Source: an uncultured Pseudorhodobacter sp. (GTDB lineage Bacteria; Pseudomonadota; Alphaproteobacteria; Rhodobacterales; Rhodobacteraceae). From it: a stretch of DNA of 41,865 nt. Numbering within the stretch: the stretch's first letter is position 1; every line of letters begins with the position of its first letter. The translations under genes were made by a program, and so were the position numbers. Shown one piece after another: positions 39,228-41,865 of this stretch. The notes below the pieces were generated by a model. That model saw only the letters and a list, made by a program, of their open reading frames with translations. It did no database searches and was not told the origin of the DNA. The DNA lies in contig CAMFIX010000002.1 in the NCBI GenBank assembly GCA_945952425.1, positions 1-41,865 on the forward strand, given 5' to 3'.

Positions 39228-40568
39228 TTAGCCGTGGTAGGCCTGTTCGCCATGCTCGACCAGGTCGAGACCCTGACGCTCGGTGTCGCTGTCGACGCGC
39301 AGGCCGAAGATCATGTCGACGACCTTGTAGAGCACGAAGGAGACGACGCCCGACCAGACCAGGGTGATGGCGACGGCTTCGAACTGGATCCAGGTCTGCG
39401 CGGCGATGGAGTAATCGTCGCCCTTCACCCCGCCCAGCGAGCCCGCCGAAAGGATGCCGGTGCCGATGGCGCCCACGATCCCGCCGACGCAGTGCACGCC
39501 GAAGACGTCGAGGCTGTCGTCATACTTCAGCTTGTTCTTCACCACGGTGACGAAGAAGTAGCAGATCAGCGCCACGACGATGCCGAGGATGATCGCGCCC
39601 ATCGGCCCGATCGTGCCGCAGGCCGGGGTGATCGCCACGAGGCCGGCCACCATGCCCGAGGCCGCGCCCAGCATCGAGGCGGTGCCGCGCTGCAAGGCTT
39701 CGATGGCGCTCCACGCCAGGGCGGCGGCGGCTGTGGCGATGAAGGTGTTGATCATCGCCAGCCCCGCGCCGCCATTGGCTTCAAGGTTCGAACCGACGTT
39801 GAAGCCGAACCAGCCGAACCACAGCATCGAGGCGCCGATCATCGTCATGACCATCGAATGCGGGGCCATGTTCTCTTTGCCATAGCCCAGGCGCTTGCCG
39901 ATCACGAGGCAGCCGACGAAGGCCGCGATCCCGGCGTTGATATGCACCACGGTGCCGCCGGCGAAGTCGATGGCGCCCATCTTGAACAGGAGGCCATTGG
40001 CATCCCAGACCATGTGGGCAATCGGGAAATAGGCGAAGGTCACCCACAAAGCCATGAACAGCAGCACGGATTTGAACTTCACGCGCTCGGCCCAGGCGCC
40101 GATGATAAGGCCGGGGGTGATGGCCGCGAAGGTCATCTGGAAGGCGATGAAGACATATTCCGGAATGACATAGCCGGCCGAGAAGGTCGCGGCCATGCTG
40201 TCGGCCGACACGCCCTTCAGGAAGACCTTGGCAAAGCCGCCCCAATAGGGCGAGGTGCCGCCGCCGAAGGTCACCGAATAGCCGTAGATCACCCAGAGCA
40301 GCATCACCATGCAGGCGATGACCGTGGTCTGCATCAGGATCGACAGCATGTTCTTCGACCGCACCAGGCCGCCGTAGAACAGCGCCAGCCCCGGGATGGT
40401 CATGAACAGGACCAGCGCCGAGGAAGTCATCATCCAGGACACGTCGCCCTTGTCCATCACCGGCGCGGCCGCGGCGGCCGTGGTCGCGGTGGCATCCTGG
40501 GCCAGCGCGGGAAGGGCCGTCAGCGCCCCAAGCGCCGCAAGGCCCGCGATTTTCGTCATCGTCTTCAT
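39228..40568 (-). CDS. amtB: Ammonium transporter AmtB
   Basis: This 446-residue ammonium channel has a cleavable signal peptide (residues about 1-24, ending ALPALAQ), an acidic/Ala-rich linker, and eleven or so membrane segments. Conserved stretches include TIPGLALFYGGLVRSKNMLSILMQ, AGGTVVHINAGIAAFVG (with the pore His), MLWFGWFGFNVGSN and the C-terminal GVHCVGGIVGAIGTGIL. It brings ammonium in under nitrogen limitation and is gated by the GlnK protein encoded 14 nt upstream. It ends at a strong terminator. Confidence 0.95.
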   Translation of the reverse strand: MKTMTKIAGLAALGALTALPALAQDATATTAAAAAPVMDKGDVSWMMTSSALVLFMTIPGLALFYGGLVRSKNMLSILMQTTVIACMVMLLWVIYGYSVTFGGGTSPYWGGFAKVFLKGVSADSMAATFSAGYVIPEYVFIAFQMTFAAITPGLIIGAWAERVKFKSVLLFMALWVTFAYFPIAHMVWDANGLLFKMGAIDFAGGTVVHINAGIAAFVGCLVIGKRLGYGKENMAPHSMVMTMIGASMLWFGWFGFNVGSNLEANGGAGLAMINTFIATAAAALAWSAIEALQRGTASMLGAASGMVAGLVAITPACGTIGPMGAIILGIVVALICYFFVTVVKNKLKYDDSLDVFGVHCVGGIVGAIGTGILSAGSLGGVKGDDYSIAAQTWIQFEAVAITLVWSGVVSFVLYKVVDMIFGLRVDSDTERQGLDLVEHGEQAYHG

Positions 40569-40582
40569 TCTTCCCTCACCCC

Positions 40583-40921
40583 TCAGAGAGCATCATCATC
40601 GGTTTCGCCGGTGCGCACGCGCACGGCCTGCGCCACGTCGATCACGAAGATCTTGCCGTCGCCGATCTTGCCGGTGCGCGCGGTCTTGGTGATCGTATCC
40701 ACCACCTGGTCGGCCAGATTGTCGGCCACCACGATCTCCAGCCGCATCTTCGGCACAAAGTTCACCGCATATTCGGCGCCGCGGTAAATCTCGGTATGGC
40801 CGGACTGCAGGCCAAAGCCCTTGATTTCGGTCACCATCATGCCGCGCACCCCGATCCCGGTCAGCGCCTCGCGCACTTCTTCAAGCTTGAACGGCTTGAT
40901 GGCCGCAATGATCAGCTTCAC
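40583..40921 (-). CDS. glnK: Nitrogen regulatory P-II protein GlnK
   Basis: This 112-residue trimeric signal protein is sized and patterned as P-II. The T-loop RGAEYAVNFVPKMRLEIVV carries Tyr51, the uridylylation site, and KIGDGKIFVIDVAQAVRVRTGE is the conserved C-terminal block. Its position directly in front of amtB identifies it as GlnK rather than GlnB. GlnK binds AmtB to close the channel when nitrogen is plentiful. The upstream region holds three tandem repeats that may bind NtrC. Confidence 0.95.
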   Translation of the reverse strand: MKLIIAAIKPFKLEEVREALTGIGVRGMMVTEIKGFGLQSGHTEIYRGAEYAVNFVPKMRLEIVVADNLADQVVDTITKTARTGKIGDGKIFVIDVAQAVRVRTGETDDDAL

Positions 40922-41025
40922 GTCGCACCCCTTTCCTTGGATCGTTCCCAGACTGGCCCCATCAAGGCCTTGCCGTCATGACGGGCCTTTCCGCGCTGCA
41001 GCACAAGTTTGCGGCGCGGGCGGCT

Positions 41026-41100
41026 GGCGCATTTTCGGGCAAATGCGCCTGTTTTTAGGGCAATAGCGCCAGGGCGCCCAAATTTAAGGCAAAATGCAGA
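41026..41100. promoter_or_regulatory. Three tandem repeat sites upstream of glnK-amtB (possible NtrC sites)
   Basis: Three related sequences are ATTTTCGGGCAAATGCGCC (ending 41049), TTTTTAGGGCAATAGCGCC (ending 41070) and AATTTAAGGCAAAATGC (ending about 41097). Their GGGC/AGGC cores start at 41037, 41058 and 41087, spaced 21 and 29 nt. The first also forms a perfect 9-bp palindrome, GGCGCATTT/AAATGCGCC. They lie 105-180 nt before the glnK start, an enhancer-like distance. Confidence 0.5.
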
Positions 41101-41197
41101 GGCGAATCGCGCGACTCGGTCCCTCCCCTTTTCCGCAAAAGCCGGTTATTCTCCGCCCCCAAGCGCCCGAAAGCGGCGACAGAGGCATGAGGACAGG

Positions 41198-41865
41198 ATG
41201 GCATCGACAGGCAAGGGCCGGGGGCTCACGGCGGACAAACGCTATGACAGCCGCGCCAAGGCGACCAAGCCGGCGCCGTCGCGCAAGCCGGCCGCGAAAC
41301 CGCCGAAACGGGCGCCGCGCAAGCGCGGGGTCTTCTCGCGCTTCGTTTTGTGGGTCTGGGGCATCTTCTGGGCGATCTTCTGGCGGCTGGGGCTGCTCTT
41401 CGGGCTGACGCTGGCCTGCGCGGTGCTTTACTTCTATGTCCAGCTGCCCGATGTCGGCCAGCTGATCGACGGCCGGGCCCGCGGCTCTGTCACGATGCTG
41501 GATGCCAACGACCAGACCTTCGCCTGGCGCGGCGAGACCTTCGGCGGCCAGGTCACCCCGGATACGGTCAGCCCGAACCTGCTGCACGCGGTGATCGCGA
41601 CCGAGGACAAGAGGTTCTATCACCACTTCGGGGTCTCGCCCCGGGGCATCCTCTCGGCCATCGCGATCAACCTCTCGGCCGGGCGGGGGGCCTTCGAGGG
41701 CAATGGCGGGTCCACCATCACCCAGCAGACGGCGAAGCTTTTGTGCCTGGGCGTCAAATACGACCCCCGCCAGTGGAAGTCTGAATCCGCCTACGAGGAC
41801 GATTGCCGCTCGGGCGGGCTGGTGCGCAAGATCAAGGAAGTGCCTTACGCCATCGCGATGGAGGT
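41198..41865 (+). CDS. Class A penicillin-binding protein (PBP1A family), 3'-partial
   Basis: This gene runs off the right edge; 222 codons are visible. A basic, Lys/Pro/Arg-rich cytoplasmic N-terminus (residues about 1-47) precedes one membrane segment (FVLWVWGIFWAIFWRLGLLFGLTLACAVLYFYV is within 50-82). The transglycosylase domain then begins, with VIATEDKRFYHHFGVSPRGI, holding the catalytic Glu, and GNGGSTITQQTAKLL. This is the glycosyltransferase 51 signature of bifunctional peptidoglycan synthases. ATG 41198 has GAGGACAGG just upstream. The transpeptidase half is outside the window, so the exact type (1A, 1B or monofunctional) is open. Confidence 0.88.
   Translation, partial: MASTGKGRGLTADKRYDSRAKATKPAPSRKPAAKPPKRAPRKRGVFSRFVLWVWGIFWAIFWRLGLLFGLTLACAVLYFYVQLPDVGQLIDGRARGSVTMLDANDQTFAWRGETFGGQVTPDTVSPNLLHAVIATEDKRFYHHFGVSPRGILSAIAINLSAGRGAFEGNGGSTITQQTAKLLCLGVKYDPRQWKSESAYEDDCRSGGLVRKIKEVPYAIAME

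Noticed and set aside
40922..41197. Sigma-54 promoter (-24/-12) for glnK
   Set aside because: I found no TGGCAC-N5-TTGC-type match in the 276-nt gap. Related Rhodobacter NtrC systems are reported to work without sigma-54.

Overview
The window is GC-rich (well above 60% by eye), densely packed, bacterial chromosomal DNA. Codon use, gene order and protein signatures point to an alphaproteobacterium of the Rhodobacteraceae (Rhodobacter-like). Supporting marks are the flgE-flgK-flgL-flgI block with CtrA-like boxes, the oppA-B-C-D-F order, the argD-argF pair and family-type intergenic hairpin repeats. I see no rRNA, tRNA, insertion sequence, prophage or CRISPR array. No gene-free stretch exceeds about 300 bases. 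The first 50 bases are poly-G runs that look like a low-quality contig edge.

Layout: (1) 1-3.7 kb, plus strand: the end of glcE, then glcF (glycolate oxidase), a secreted trypsin-like protease and a small heat-shock protein. (2) 3.9-8.2 kb, minus strand: a secreted proline-rich peptidoglycan-binding protein, succinate-semialdehyde dehydrogenase, a YcaQ-type DNA glycosylase and a TetR regulator. (3) 8.3-10.8 kb, plus strand: a NADAR N-glycosidase and a flavin/Fe-S oxidoreductase whose promoter carries a palindrome. (4) 11-17.7 kb, plus strand: a flagellar block (unknown protein, motB, flgE, flgK, flgL, flgI), followed by a convergent PAS/chemoreceptor-tip protein. (5) 18.5-22.5 kb, minus strand: a small operon (DUF1993, isochorismatase-like, unknown), then argF and argD. 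(6) 22.7-24.9 kb, plus strand: a sulfotransferase-like protein and an anchored His-rich RTX protein. (7) 24.9-28 kb: a 5'-nucleotidase (minus), DUF952 and pyrD (plus). (8) 28-33.3 kb, minus strand: an oppABCDF peptide importer. (9) 33.4-37.6 kb: epmA head-to-head with efp, rsmD plus a ferredoxin-reductase-like flavoprotein, and a peroxiredoxin. (10) 37.8 kb to the end: a CoA-transferase, glnK-amtB and the start of a class A penicillin-binding protein.

The most interesting thread is regulatory. TTAA-N7-TTAA-like sites, matching the CtrA cell-cycle/motility regulator consensus, lie at similar distances (about 35-70 nt) before the start codons of six genes. These are the unknown flagellar-block gene, motB, flgE, the PAS/chemoreceptor-tip gene, the sulfotransferase-like gene and, more weakly, the His-rich RTX gene. 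This suggests one CtrA-controlled set that joins the flagellum to a soluble signalling protein and a cell-surface pair. Second are two intergenic repeat families. Third is a set of three tandem sites between glnK-amtB and the penicillin-binding protein gene. Fourth is a neighbourhood with two different base-acting glycosidases (YcaQ-like and NADAR) around a TetR regulator.
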